Part shown: one piece after another, positions 47,534 to 55,589 of the stretch | Layout: each line of letters begins with the position of its first letter | Position numbering within the stretch: the first letter of the stretch is position 1 | Assembly (NCBI GenBank): GCA_020061355.1 | Contig: JAGUYK010000019.1 | Location: 1 to 64,000, forward strand | Length of the DNA stretch: 64,000 nt | Source of the DNA: Ignavibacteriales bacterium | GTDB lineage: Bacteria > Bacteroidota > Ignavibacteria > Ignavibacteriales > Melioribacteraceae | Direction of reading: 5' to 3' | Notes under the pieces: model-generated | Database searches by the model: none | What the model was told of the DNA's origin: nothing | What the model saw: the letters and a program-made list of their open reading frames with translations, nothing else | Made by a program: the position numbers and the translations under genes

Positions 47534-48197
47534 CTTCAATTTCTTGTTCGGAATCCATTTCACCTTCGGGTTCCAAACCCTCTTCATTTTCAATAGTTTC
47601 TTCAATTCCGCTCATCATAATTCTCCTTTTCTGCTCCTGGAAATCCTCGTCCTTCATAATCTCTTCAATCTCACGCGGTTTTGGAAGATCTCCTATATTC
47701 CGTAAACCGAAGTATTTCAGGAATTCATCTGTCGTTACGTATAACAAAGGTCTTCCTACAGTCTCTGCTCTTCCCTGAATATTAATAAGGTTCTTCTCCA
47801 GAAGTGTGTTAATAGTATAATCCGAATTAACGCCTCTAATCGATTCCAGTTCAGGTTTCGTAAGCGGTTGTTTATAAGCGATTATTGCAAGCGTCTCGAG
47901 TGCTGCCTGGCTTAATCTTCTTTTACTCTTTTCAGTAGAAAGATAGCCGACATACTTGGCATGGTCCGGCTTTGTTCCATAAACATATCCATTAGCAATC
48001 TTAAGAATAGTAAATGCATTTCCGCTATTCGAATAGCGCTCATTAAGACTATCAACCGTTGTGTCAACTTCATCTTCCGAAATTTCTATATCACTTCCGT
48101 CTATTGCTTTGATAGCCGTAATTATTTCATTTGCAGAGATAGGATCATCTGCTGCAAAAATTAATGCTTCAACTACCGAGATATAGATACTATCCAT
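47517..48197 (-). CDS. scpB: Segregation and condensation protein B
   Basis: This 226-residue protein has two winged helices (VVEALIFAADDPISANEI and AALETLAIIAYKQPLTKPELESIRG) plus an acidic C-terminal tail. It binds ScpA in the SMC condensin complex. The start overlaps scpA by 8 bases and its end overlaps rluB by 17. An smc gene is not in the window. Confidence 0.95.
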   Translation of the reverse strand: MDSIYISVVEALIFAADDPISANEIITAIKAIDGSDIEISEDEVDTTVDSLNERYSNSGNAFTILKIANGYVYGTKPDHAKYVGYLSTEKSKRRLSQAALETLAIIAYKQPLTKPELESIRGVNSDYTINTLLEKNLINIQGRAETVGRPLLYVTTDEFLKYFGLRNIGDLPKPREIEEIMKDEDFQEQKRRIMMSGIEETIENEEGLEPEGEMDSEQEIEDESTT

Positions 48198-48912
48198 TTG
48201 TCAATCCGTATATAATGAAATCGTTCAGGGATTTAGATTCTCTTAAACCTATTGTACCGGCTTTAACCATTTCGAGTAATGCAATGAATGTAACAACTAT
48301 TTTTATTTTACTTGCAAGGTCTTTCATTAAATCAATAAAACTCAACTGTTTATGCTCTATAAGTTTATTAGAAATATATTCAATCTGCTCATCAATCGTT
48401 ATGTTCCATTTTCTAATTTCATGCACAGGTTCGGCAGGGCGCTGTACCAGAGCTTTCTTGAATGCTTTAATCAAATCGTATAGAGTTACATTCTTTAGGA
48501 GAACACTGAAATCATTAGGAGTCTCTTTTTCATCCTCTTCATAATTACCGCGAAAGTGATAATTTCTCATATTCGATTCTAGGTAAATAAACTCCTCAGA
48601 CATCTCTTTGTATCGTTTATATTCTAATAATGCCCGAACCAGGTCTGCACGCGGATCAATTTCTTCACCTTTCTCGTCAATCTCTTTTGGAAGGAGCATC
48701 TTAACTTTTATCTGCATTAATGTTGCAGCCATTAAAATAAAATCACCGGCTACTTCAAGATCAAGCTGTTCAAATAATTTCAGATACTCTATAAAATCTT
48801 TGGTGATCTTCGATATCGGTATATCATAAATATCAATTTCGTCTCTCCTAATGAAGAAGAGGAGCAAATCGAGCGGACCTTCGAAATCATGTAATTTGAT
48901 TTTATACATCAT
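48190..48912 (-). CDS. scpA: Segregation and condensation protein A
   Basis: This 240-residue kleisin has the N-terminal HDFEGPLDLLLFFIRRDEIDIYDIPIS motif that binds SMC and a C-terminal winged helix. It starts at an ATG that overlaps the trpS stop (TAATG), and its end overlaps scpB by 8 bases. The arrangement trpS-scpA-scpB-rluB is likely one transcript. Confidence 0.95.
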   Translation of the reverse strand: MMYKIKLHDFEGPLDLLLFFIRRDEIDIYDIPISKITKDFIEYLKLFEQLDLEVAGDFILMAATLMQIKVKMLLPKEIDEKGEEIDPRADLVRALLEYKRYKEMSEEFIYLESNMRNYHFRGNYEEDEKETPNDFSVLLKNVTLYDLIKAFKKALVQRPAEPVHEIRKWNITIDEQIEYISNKLIEHKQLSFIDLMKDLASKIKIVVTFIALLEMVKAGTIGLRESKSLNDFIIYGLTNG

Positions 48913-49898
48913 TAACCCATCGTCATTTTATCACGGACTTCGGACATTGTAGCTTGTGCAACTTTACGTGCTTTATCTTCACCGTCATTCAATACTTCGA
49001 CAACACTGTTTAAGTTTTTCTCGTAACCTTTTCTCTTATAAATAATTGGAGCGAGTATTTCATTAATCTTTGATGCACATTTCAATTTACACTCAACACA
49101 ACCGAGAGCGCCGCTCCTGCAGTTCGTTTCAATATCGGGTGTCTCACCAGGATTAAATTTCTGATGATAAGTAAAGACCAGACAGATTTCAGGACGACCC
49201 GGATCATTCTTTCTAACCTTTTGAGGATCCGTTACTGCTTTACGAAGCTTCTGTATAACAACATCAGGCTCATCTGAAAGGAATATCGTATTACCAAGCG
49301 ACTTGCTCATTCTCTTTCCATCCAGACCGGGGAGACGTGCAAACTGAGTTATTTTACCTTCAGGTTCAGGAAATACCGGTGCATCAGGTGAATACTGCTG
49401 ATTAAACCGTCTTGCAATCTCTCTAGTAATTTCAATATGCGGAAGCTGATCTTCACCAACCGGAACAACATCGCCCTTATAAAGGAGAATATCGACAGCC
49501 TGGAGTACCGGATAACCGAGATGACCGTAAGTTAGATTTTCGATATTAAGATCGCGGACCTGCTCTTTAAGTGTAGGATTCCTTTCGAGCCGTGCTTTAG
49601 TAATCAGCATCGAAAAGATCAGGAATAATTCGGTATGTTCTTTAATCTGCGACTGCCTGAACATCGGTGCTTTTTGCGGGTCTAATCCGGCAGAGAGCCA
49701 ATCGATAACCATTTCAATAGTATTGTCGTAAATTTCATTTGTAGAAAGGTCTGTTGTTAAAACATGATAATCTGCTACAAGATGATAGCTTTCATATTCA
49801 TCCTGAAGATTGATCCAGTTTTCGAGAGCCCCGGCATAATTACCTAAATGAAGCTTGCCGGTCGGTCTCATACCGCTTAAAATTCGTTTTTTAGCCAT
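48912..49898 (-). CDS. trpS: Tryptophanyl-tRNA synthetase with Fe-S type Cys motif
   Basis: This 328-residue class I synthetase has the HIGH-like TGKLHLGN and the KRMSKSLGN motif. Near the C-terminus is C-x20-C-x6-C-x2-C (from EIC to CVEC), almost the pattern that ligates a [4Fe-4S] cluster in Thermotoga maritima TrpRS, plus one further Cys. A cluster here would sit next to the anticodon-binding region. Coupling to scpA is by a one-base stop-start overlap. Confidence 0.96.
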   Translation of the reverse strand: MAKKRILSGMRPTGKLHLGNYAGALENWINLQDEYESYHLVADYHVLTTDLSTNEIYDNTIEMVIDWLSAGLDPQKAPMFRQSQIKEHTELFLIFSMLITKARLERNPTLKEQVRDLNIENLTYGHLGYPVLQAVDILLYKGDVVPVGEDQLPHIEITREIARRFNQQYSPDAPVFPEPEGKITQFARLPGLDGKRMSKSLGNTIFLSDEPDVVIQKLRKAVTDPQKVRKNDPGRPEICLVFTYHQKFNPGETPDIETNCRSGALGCVECKLKCASKINEILAPIIYKRKGYEKNLNSVVEVLNDGEDKARKVAQATMSEVRDKMTMG

Positions 49899-49969
49899 TT
49901 AATAAGAGGGTATTTAGTTTTCTGAAAAATTGAACGGACAAAAATAGTGAAAATATCGGATAATTACGC

Positions 49970-50503
49970 TTAGTGGAATAAATACGGCTTCCAGGTTTCG
50001 TCCACCCTTCCAACTGTATTCTTTATAAACATTATATGGTTTGGCGTATAAGGTCTGATTCTTAAGTGCATCTCTACTTCATCCGGAGTCCGGTCCCCTT
50101 TCCTGTTGTTGCAAGGAAGACATGCAGCAACAAGATTTTCCCAGCTCTCATCTCCGCCTTTAGATTTTGGAATAACATGATCAATGGTTAAAGGAAGATC
50201 TCCCCTTCCGCAGTATGCACATTTGTGCCCATCCCTTTTTAAAATATTTCTTCTTGTAAGAATTATTTTTTTATAAGGAACACGTATGAAATCATTCAGA
50301 CGGATGACTGTAGGCCATGGAAATGCGCTTGAAATGGAATGGATTTTCTTGCGTTGATTATCAGCGATCAGTTCGGCTTTACCTAAGAAGACAAGAATTA
50401 TTGCTTTCTTAACATTACATATTGTCAGCGGTTCGTAACTCTGATTGAGAAGAAGGACTTTAGCATTGAGCGTACCGTTTGTGCTAAATTTCCGTTCGAA
50501 GAC
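49970..50503 (-). CDS. HNH endonuclease, no canonical start codon
   Basis: This 177-codon frame has all the marks of the small HNH family: VLLLNQSYEPLTICNVKKA, FPWPTVIRLNDFIRVPYKK, zinc pair CAYCG, DHVIPKSKGG, and SWENLVAACLPCNNRKGDR. It has no ATG, GTG or TTG in frame before the conserved region. The first codon after the in-frame TAA (50504-50506) is GTC, where a start Met would be expected, and GGAGG lies just upstream. An ATG at 50521 is in frame but is followed by that TAA after four codons. It may be a recently broken gene, a non-canonical start, or a sequencing error. Not assigned to a mobile element. Confidence 0.75.
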   Translation of the reverse strand, partial: VFERKFSTNGTLNAKVLLLNQSYEPLTICNVKKAIILVFLGKAELIADNQRKKIHSISSAFPWPTVIRLNDFIRVPYKKIILTRRNILKRDGHKCAYCGRGDLPLTIDHVIPKSKGGDESWENLVAACLPCNNRKGDRTPDEVEMHLRIRPYTPNHIMFIKNTVGRVDETWKPYLFH

Positions 50504-50619
50504 TTACCTCCAGTAAAACATTTTATTTTGATTAATCTGTTTATTGCTTATCCTTTTGAATTACGGCGGAAATATCGTAATTATTTTTTTTAGATGAAAG
50601 TGATAAATCCTATCAGCAT

Positions 50620-50716
50620 GTCATTCTGAGGGAACGGAGTGACCGAAGAATCTCAAGTCAAAAAATTTATATTTTTCATTTAGCTCTCAGACTCTTCACT
50701 TCGTTCAGAGTGACAG
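50620..50716. repeat. REP-like imperfect inverted repeat
   Basis: The element is bounded by TGTCATTCTGA (50620-50630) and TCAGAGTGACA (50706-50716), which match in inverted order at 10 of 11 bases. The interior has GAACGGAGTGACCGAAGAATCTC and, near the right end, CTTCACTTCGTT. This is the widespread intergenic GTCATTCTGAG...GAAGAATCTC family. No transposase is present. Confidence 0.7.
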
Positions 50717-50722
50717 ATAATT

Positions 50723-51820
50723 TTATTTTTTGGAAATTACTCCACCAGCTAATACATAACCGAGCTCATCATACAATACAAGCGACTGACCCGGAGTAAC
50801 AGCATTCTTCGGCTCATCAAATTTTATTTTTATTATCGATGAATCTGCTTCAATCACTTCCGCTTTCGCTGCTCTATCGGCATAGCGTATCTTTCCGAAA
50901 ACAATTTCACCCTGTTTCAAAGAAGTTTTGCTCACATAATTAATATCTTCAGCGGTAACAAAGCTTTCAAGAAGTTCTTCTTTATCTGCGATCTCAATTG
51001 TCTTTGTTTCTGTATTAATCTCTTTAACATAAACCGGCTTACCTAATGGCAAATTCAATCCTCTCCTCTGACCGATAGTATAAAGCGGAATTCCTTTATG
51101 CTTCCCTACCTTCTCACCATGATAAACAAAATCCCCCTGTTCAATATTTTCCATTACATCAGGAATTCTCTCGCGCAGGAACCGTTCGTAATTATCGTCG
51201 GCTACAAAGCAGATCTCCTGACTATCGGGTTTATTGGCTGTCTTCAGCTTTAATTCCCCTGCGAGTTTTCTAACTTCGTCTTTAGTAAGGTGACCAAGCG
51301 GGAATAAAGTTCTGCTCAAGCTTTCCTCTGTCAATCCCCAGAGCGCATAGGTCTGGTCCTTCCTGTTATCCTTGGAATAGCGGAGTGTATATCGATCCGA
51401 AGTACTATTGTAATCCACCATTGCATAATGACCGGTAGCTACATACTTAGCATCGAGTGAATCGGCTTTTTTAAGGAGCTCTTCCCATTTTATTTTCCTG
51501 TTGCAAACAACGCAAGGATTAGGAGTTCTGCCGTTAAGGTACTCATCCACAAAATTTTCTATTACTGCTTCCTCAAATGCTTTGGTGAAATCGACTGTGT
51601 AGTGCGGAAACCCGAGATTTGTAGCAACGTTCTTTGCATCGAATATAGCATCTAACGAGCAGCATCCCGATTCGTGTTTAGGAGCGCCGCCGACTTCCAT
51701 AAATCCCCACGTCTTCATAGTAACGCCAATTACTTCGTATCCCTGCTGATGCAGAAGAGCCGCAGCTACGGATGAATCGACACCGCCGCTCATAGCCACT
51801 ATTACACGCTTTTCGTTCAC
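50723..51820 (-). CDS. mnmA: tRNA-specific 2-thiouridylase MnmA
   Basis: This 365-residue enzyme thiolates U34 of tRNA-Lys, -Glu and -Gln. The PP-loop GGVDSSVAA (about 11-19), the catalytic Cys in NPCVVCN and the second Cys in SQEICFV are present. The C-terminal beta-barrel domain is complete. Its 3' end lies seven bases from the REP-like element. Confidence 0.96.
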   Translation of the reverse strand: MNEKRVIVAMSGGVDSSVAAALLHQQGYEVIGVTMKTWGFMEVGGAPKHESGCCSLDAIFDAKNVATNLGFPHYTVDFTKAFEEAVIENFVDEYLNGRTPNPCVVCNRKIKWEELLKKADSLDAKYVATGHYAMVDYNSTSDRYTLRYSKDNRKDQTYALWGLTEESLSRTLFPLGHLTKDEVRKLAGELKLKTANKPDSQEICFVADDNYERFLRERIPDVMENIEQGDFVYHGEKVGKHKGIPLYTIGQRRGLNLPLGKPVYVKEINTETKTIEIADKEELLESFVTAEDINYVSKTSLKQGEIVFGKIRYADRAAKAEVIEADSSIIKIKFDEPKNAVTPGQSLVLYDELGYVLAGGVISKK

Positions 51821-51869
51821 TTACTATCCTTTCGTACTTTTATCGAATTATTCTTAATGAGAAATGTTT

Positions 51870-52094
51870 TTATTGAAACTCAACTATTGAGATTTGAGAT
51901 TGACGAACAATTGATCTTAAAGTGCCAATCTTAATTTCATCATGATTCGGAACTGGTACAGTGATTGTTGAATCGACTACTTTCTTTTGCATAATAATAT
52001 GACTTCCCTTCTGGCGAACTTTTTCAAATCCATGCCTGATTAAGATACTGCAGACTTTATCGGCCGACAATACTTTTAATTTACCCAACTGCAA
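51870..52094 (-). CDS. hicA: HicA family toxin
   Basis: This 74-residue protein has the HicA (YcfA) dsRBD-like fold with the catalytic His in RQKGSHIIM. It is an mRNA interferase neutralised by HicB. The start is a TTG at 52094, inside the 3' end of hicB (14-base overlap), so translation is coupled. The antitoxin-first order is the reverse of the E. coli hicAB order. Confidence 0.85.
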   Translation of the reverse strand: MQLGKLKVLSADKVCSILIRHGFEKVRQKGSHIIMQKKVVDSTITVPVPNHDEIKIGTLRSIVRQSQISIVEFQ

Positions 52095-52308
52095 TGTCCA
52101 AACGTGTTATAAACACTTCATTATGCAGTCTTTCTTTAATCTCTTGATTGGAGGCAGTTTCGAAAAATAATTCAATGGCTTCCTGCAAGTTCTTGCGGGC
52201 TTCTTCTACTGTTTTACCCTGACTTGCAATATCAAGATCGGGACAAAGTGCAACATACATATTATCTTCGCGCTCAATAAGAGCTGTAAATTGTTGTGTT
52301 GAAGACAT
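52081..52308 (-). CDS. hicB: HicB family antitoxin
   Basis: This 75-residue protein has the HicB partial RNase-H fold (FTALIEREDNMYVALCPDLDIASQGKTVEEARKNLQEAIELFFE). It lacks the C-terminal DNA-binding domain of long HicB proteins. The start at 52308 (MSSTQQF) follows an AAGGAA site; a longer frame from 52353 has no ribosome binding site. It is upstream of and overlaps hicA. Confidence 0.86.
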   Translation of the reverse strand: MSSTQQFTALIEREDNMYVALCPDLDIASQGKTVEEARKNLQEAIELFFETASNQEIKERLHNEVFITRLDIAVG

Positions 52309-52377
52309 ATTCAGTTCCTTTCCAAATTCTTTAATAATTTTAACAAACTTCAAAACCTAATGCAACTCCATTCTTTA

Positions 52378-52394
52378 TTAGACTATTGGTCTAA
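52378..52394. promoter_or_regulatory. Inverted repeat upstream of hicBA (possible operator)
   Basis: TTAGAC and GTCTAA form a 6-bp inverted repeat with a 5-base spacer, 70 bases upstream of the hicB start. HicB/HicAB complexes commonly autoregulate, so this is a candidate operator. This short HicB has no visible DNA-binding domain, which counts against it. Confidence 0.4.
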
Positions 52395-52974
52395 TTTACA
52401 ATGGCAAATATAGGGAAATAGTTGTGTACAGGGAAAGGACAGGATGTGAAACGGGGAAACGGGAAACGTAAGAGGTAAGATGCAAGAAGCGAGAGGTAGG
52501 AAAGGATAAGTTTTTTGTTCTTTGTTCTGTGTTCTTAGTTCGGCGTTTATTTGAATATGCTGAAACTAAGAACCAGAAACCAAGAACCAAGTACTGTTTT
52601 GCCCGCTCTTCTCGATTTAAATAAATTGAATGTTTCCTTTTACAATATTAATTTATGTCCGGACTTAAACGGATTTTGAATGAACGTCAATCTCCTGAAA
52701 TGCAGATTTAATTCTTCCTCTCCCCTACTCTCAATTAAAGAAACTTTTAGTATCAATCCTGATGATCAAGTTTTTCTTAAAAAAAATAGAAGTGTAGCAT
52801 AGCAAGCCAAAAGTTTTGAATTTTGAATAAAATAAAACTAAATGCTGGAATCTATCTCCCCGCAATCGAAAAACGGTCGGCGGGTTAAATAATAGTTATG
52901 TGTTAAAGTATTACCCAAAAAACTGTGAGTAAGAATTAAGTGTAGTTAATTTACTGCAAAAATAAGTTAAAGTT
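52395..52974. other. Long gene-poor stretch with low-complexity repeats
   Basis: I see no gene in this 580-base stretch. At 52430-52510 there is a purine-rich run of AAACGGGA/GAGGTA-type repeats. At 52517-52540 and 52564-52587 there is an inverted repeat (GTTCTT...CTTAGTT against AACTAAG...AAGAAC) that could form a long imperfect hairpin. At 52859-52884 CCCGC/GCGGG make a 5-bp hairpin just before GTTAAAT. The remainder is AT-rich. The only ORF (52396-52590, minus) is made of these repeats. Confidence 0.6.
52517..52587. repeat. Inverted repeat of GTTCTT/AAGAAC units
   Basis: Two 24-base arms (52517-52540 and 52564-52587) are largely complementary and rich in short GTTCT/AGAAC units; the spacer is 23 bases. 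This could be a dispersed low-complexity repeat or a transcribed hairpin. Confidence 0.55.
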
Positions 52975-53709
52975 ATGAAACGACAATCTATTCGAATGCT
53001 TTTACTTCTTATTTCATTTTCAGTATTTCCTATAACAATTATTTATCTTGCCCCTGCCCCGCCTATAATGAGTTTGAAAGCCGGAGTCATTAATTTAAGT
53101 GTTATCACAATCACGTCAATATTCGTATCCGGTTTTATTTTTCGACGAGCTTTTTGCGGGTGGCTTTGTCCGGGCGGTGGATGCCAACTAGTTGCACAAT
53201 CCTTGAATAACAAAAGACTGCAACATAATAAAACCAATTGGATGCGTATTATACTTGTCACAGTCTGGGTTATAGTAATGATTTCGGTTGTTGTATTTTC
53301 TGGCCAACTACCCAGACTAGATATAGGAAACCCCGGTGCTGGAAAATTCGCTTCATCACAAATACGTTATTTTCTACCATATATACCGGCCGTTATTTTC
53401 ATATTTCTATTTGTATATCTTTTTGGTAAACGTGGTTTTTGTCATCGCGGGTGCTGGATCTATCCTATCATAGCATTCAGTTCAAGAGCTGGAACACTAA
53501 TTAAAATACCCAGTCTCTATGTAGCTGTAAAAAGCTATGATAAATGCACGAATTGCAAAATATGCACAAAAAAATGTCCAATGAGTATTGATGTATTAAA
53601 TTGCGTTAAAACACAGAAGAAATTACCTAACAATTGCATTCAGTGCGGTGTGTGTATTGATGAATGTCCAAAAGATGTTTTTGCATTTTCGTTTGGCATT
53701 GAGAAGTAA
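52975..53709 (+). CDS. NapH/NosR-like membrane ferredoxin
   Basis: This 244-residue protein has about four transmembrane helices, a CGWLCPGGGC motif after the second, a later CHRGCWIYP, and a cytoplasmic C-terminal domain with two 4Fe-4S ferredoxin motifs (CTNCKICTKKCP and CIQCGVCIDECP). It resembles the NapH/NosR family, which move electrons across or along the inner membrane. No reductase is adjacent, so the acceptor is unknown. It could be part of the cassette-like stretch to its right, but no attC-like site flanks it directly. Confidence 0.82.
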   Translation: MKRQSIRMLLLLISFSVFPITIIYLAPAPPIMSLKAGVINLSVITITSIFVSGFIFRRAFCGWLCPGGGCQLVAQSLNNKRLQHNKTNWMRIILVTVWVIVMISVVVFSGQLPRLDIGNPGAGKFASSQIRYFLPYIPAVIFIFLFVYLFGKRGFCHRGCWIYPIIAFSSRAGTLIKIPSLYVAVKSYDKCTNCKICTKKCPMSIDVLNCVKTQKKLPNNCIQCGVCIDECPKDVFAFSFGIEK

Positions 53710-53786
53710 TTATGTGCTGAGAATAAAATTCATAACAGAGGGAAAAAGTTTAGAAGTGTCGTCGATTAATAAAAAAGAGGCATATT

Positions 53787-54458
53787 ATGAATTCCAACAA
53801 TAGTCAGATCAACAATACAAAACGTATATTTATAGGTTTATCATTCATAGTATTCCCGCTGATATTTATTTTTGCTTTCGCTACTCATCCGAATTTACTA
53901 AAACCACATTTTTTAGGATCGGCTGAACTTATTCAAAGAGCACACAACAATTCATTACTCCATTTTGGACATGCATTAGTTACACTGTGCACTGGTTTGC
54001 TTGTTGTTGTTGCTATACATTTCATGAATATATTAAAGACTACACGGAGTGAATGGTTAGGTTTTATCGGAAGCGTGTTAGCAATTTTTGGAGCTTTAAT
54101 GCTAGCTGCTGATAAAGGAGCTTATTGTTTGACTATGAGCGCTTTGGATAATTTACCTGAAGATAAATTTATAAATATGATGCCCGGTTTAATCGCCATT
54201 TTCGGGAAAGGCGGATGGTTAATTTTAACCTGGGGTATCGTTTTATTGACGGTTGGTTTTTTTCTTCAAGCTGTAGGTTTACTCATGTCCAAGAGTTTGG
54301 CTACATGGCAAGGCATATTTTTTTTAATAGGAGTGCTTTTCATAGGAACTCCTGACGGTGTTGAAATAATCAATTTAACCTCTGCAATTTTAATAGCGGT
54401 TGCACTTGTACCATATGGGATAAAATTAATAATAAATAAAACGTCTATAAACACATAA
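53787..54458 (+). CDS. Hypothetical multi-pass membrane protein (cassette 1)
   Basis: I do not recognise this 223-residue protein. It has about six hydrophobic helices and polar loops (HNNSLLHFGHAL in the second). It may resemble the general class of small DUF membrane proteins. An AGAGG site precedes the ATG. The TAA stop (54456-54458) lies inside the first box of the attC-like site, a layout typical of integron cassettes. Its 3' neighbour is unrelated, so it is probably a single-gene cassette. Confidence 0.72.
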   Translation: MNSNNSQINNTKRIFIGLSFIVFPLIFIFAFATHPNLLKPHFLGSAELIQRAHNNSLLHFGHALVTLCTGLLVVVAIHFMNILKTTRSEWLGFIGSVLAIFGALMLAADKGAYCLTMSALDNLPEDKFINMMPGLIAIFGKGGWLILTWGIVLLTVGFFLQAVGLLMSKSLATWQGIFFLIGVLFIGTPDGVEIINLTSAILIAVALVPYGIKLIINKTSINT

Positions 54459-54642
54459 CCAGTTCTTCAAGACCGACCGCTTTAAACTGTTCGGCATTTG
54501 TGTAGTTTATAAATTGCGTTATAAAAGTTTGTTGCTTTTTAAAGTTAGTGGACAAAATTAATTTATAAATAAATATTGGCGTTAGTTTTTCAAAGCTGTA
54601 TTGTTGTGTTGGGCGGCGGCTTAAAAACAATGTCGTTATACC
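54455..54642 (+). repeat. attC-like site A
   Basis: The outer boxes are ATAAC (54455-54459) and GTTATACC (54635-54642). The inner arms are TTCAAGACCGACCGC (54466-54480) and GGCGGCGGCTTAA (54612-54624). They pair with three unpaired bases, all on the left arm (C54468, A54472, A54476). The left spacer is 6 bases and the right is 10. One-sided extrahelical bases, a stop codon in the left box and a split palindrome are the marks of an integron attC. At 188 bases it is long for the class. Confidence 0.6.
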
Positions 54643-54707
54643 GCTTGCACTTTTAATGAAGTTAGCCGAAACAGCGGCAAAAAAGAAAGGAGATAAGAGC
54701 AAGTATT

Positions 54708-54812
54708 ATGCAAAGCCCATCAAATCCATGGTTTTATTATGAATGGGATGAGATCATGGGATTTGGCTGGAAGAAACTATTGCATAACAACACCCAAAAA
54801 ATAAGGAGATAA
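54708..54812 (+). other. Short ORF, possible gene remnant
   Basis: A 34-codon frame (MQSPSNPWFYYEWDEIMGF...) rich in aromatic residues lies between site A and the lipoprotein gene. Its stop overlaps the next gene's ribosome binding site. It has no clear ribosome binding site of its own. It could be a tail of a lost cassette gene. A second short frame (28 codons, 54656-54742) is in another phase. The 54643-54815 stretch holds nothing else I can see. Confidence 0.25.
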
Positions 54813-54815
54813 TTC

Positions 54816-55562
54816 ATGCTTAGAAGCAAAATGGCAGTTATATCGACCGTATTGGCTATCGCACTTTTAATGAGTTGCGGAAAAAAGGATGTAACTGGGC
54901 CAACGCAAGAGAAAGGAACTTTGAAGTTTAGCACGACTGTTTGGAACCAGTACATCGCCAAAGCTGTAAAGGCACTCTCCAAAACTTTAACGGCAACTTC
55001 GTCTCCCGGTGATACCAACACCTGCAATTTAATCAACTTAAAAAGTATTATGTATAAAATTGAGGTTTCTACTGGGGAGATAATTGAGGGCAAACCAGAC
55101 AATTTAGATTGGAAGACAATTTACGAGTCTTCTAATGAGATACTTCATACTGAGCTAAAGATTTCCATAGACTTGCCAATAGGAGCTTATAAAAGCATTA
55201 AGCTTACTATGAGCAATAGATTGTCTTGGATTTGTACTCTTAGAGGTAATACGTTGGAGTTTCCCGACTTAAATAGTTCACAGTTAATACCAGAAGCTAA
55301 AATTCTAAATTGGTTTGGCAAAGAAGGACTTTTCCTATTAGATGCGAACAATTTTAAGTTAGTTCAACCTAAGGAAAAACTTGGTCTTTTTGAAATACGC
55401 AGTGGCAAGATAACAAATGTTACATTGAGGATGAATATTAAAACTCTTGATTGGATTGATAATGATAGAGATGGTAAATGGAGCTTTGGCGATAGACTAG
55501 ACAACTGGACTACACCTGAGGGAATAGATACTATGGTGGATTTTATAATAAAGTATGAATGA
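54816..55562 (+). CDS. Putative lipoprotein, DUF4382-like (cassette 2)
   Basis: This 248-residue protein has a lipoprotein signal with lipobox LLMSC (Cys21) and a beta-rich body resembling DUF4382-type lipoproteins (LPIGAYKSIKLTM, LRMNIKTLDWIDNDRDGKWSFGD). The DNDRDG loop could bind calcium. A strong AAGGAGATAATTC ribosome binding site precedes the ATG. It lies between attC-like sites A and B, so it is probably a single-gene cassette. The family call is tentative. Confidence 0.78.
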   Translation: MLRSKMAVISTVLAIALLMSCGKKDVTGPTQEKGTLKFSTTVWNQYIAKAVKALSKTLTATSSPGDTNTCNLINLKSIMYKIEVSTGEIIEGKPDNLDWKTIYESSNEILHTELKISIDLPIGAYKSIKLTMSNRLSWICTLRGNTLEFPDLNSSQLIPEAKILNWFGKEGLFLLDANNFKLVQPKEKLGLFEIRSGKITNVTLRMNIKTLDWIDNDRDGKWSFGDRLDNWTTPEGIDTMVDFIIKYE

Positions 55563-55589
55563 TAGTTATTAGTAAAGGAGATACCGCCG

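Noticed and set aside
52396..52590. 64-codon minus-strand frame
   Set aside because: Its codons are the low-complexity repeats of a gene-poor stretch; Ser/Leu/Thr-rich translation with no ribosome binding site.
52859..52890. CCCGC/GCGGG hairpin followed by GTTAAAT as a fourth attC-like or attI site
   Set aside because: GTTAAAT fits GTTRRRY, but no matching left box or second pair of arms with the shared 6/10 spacing is present.
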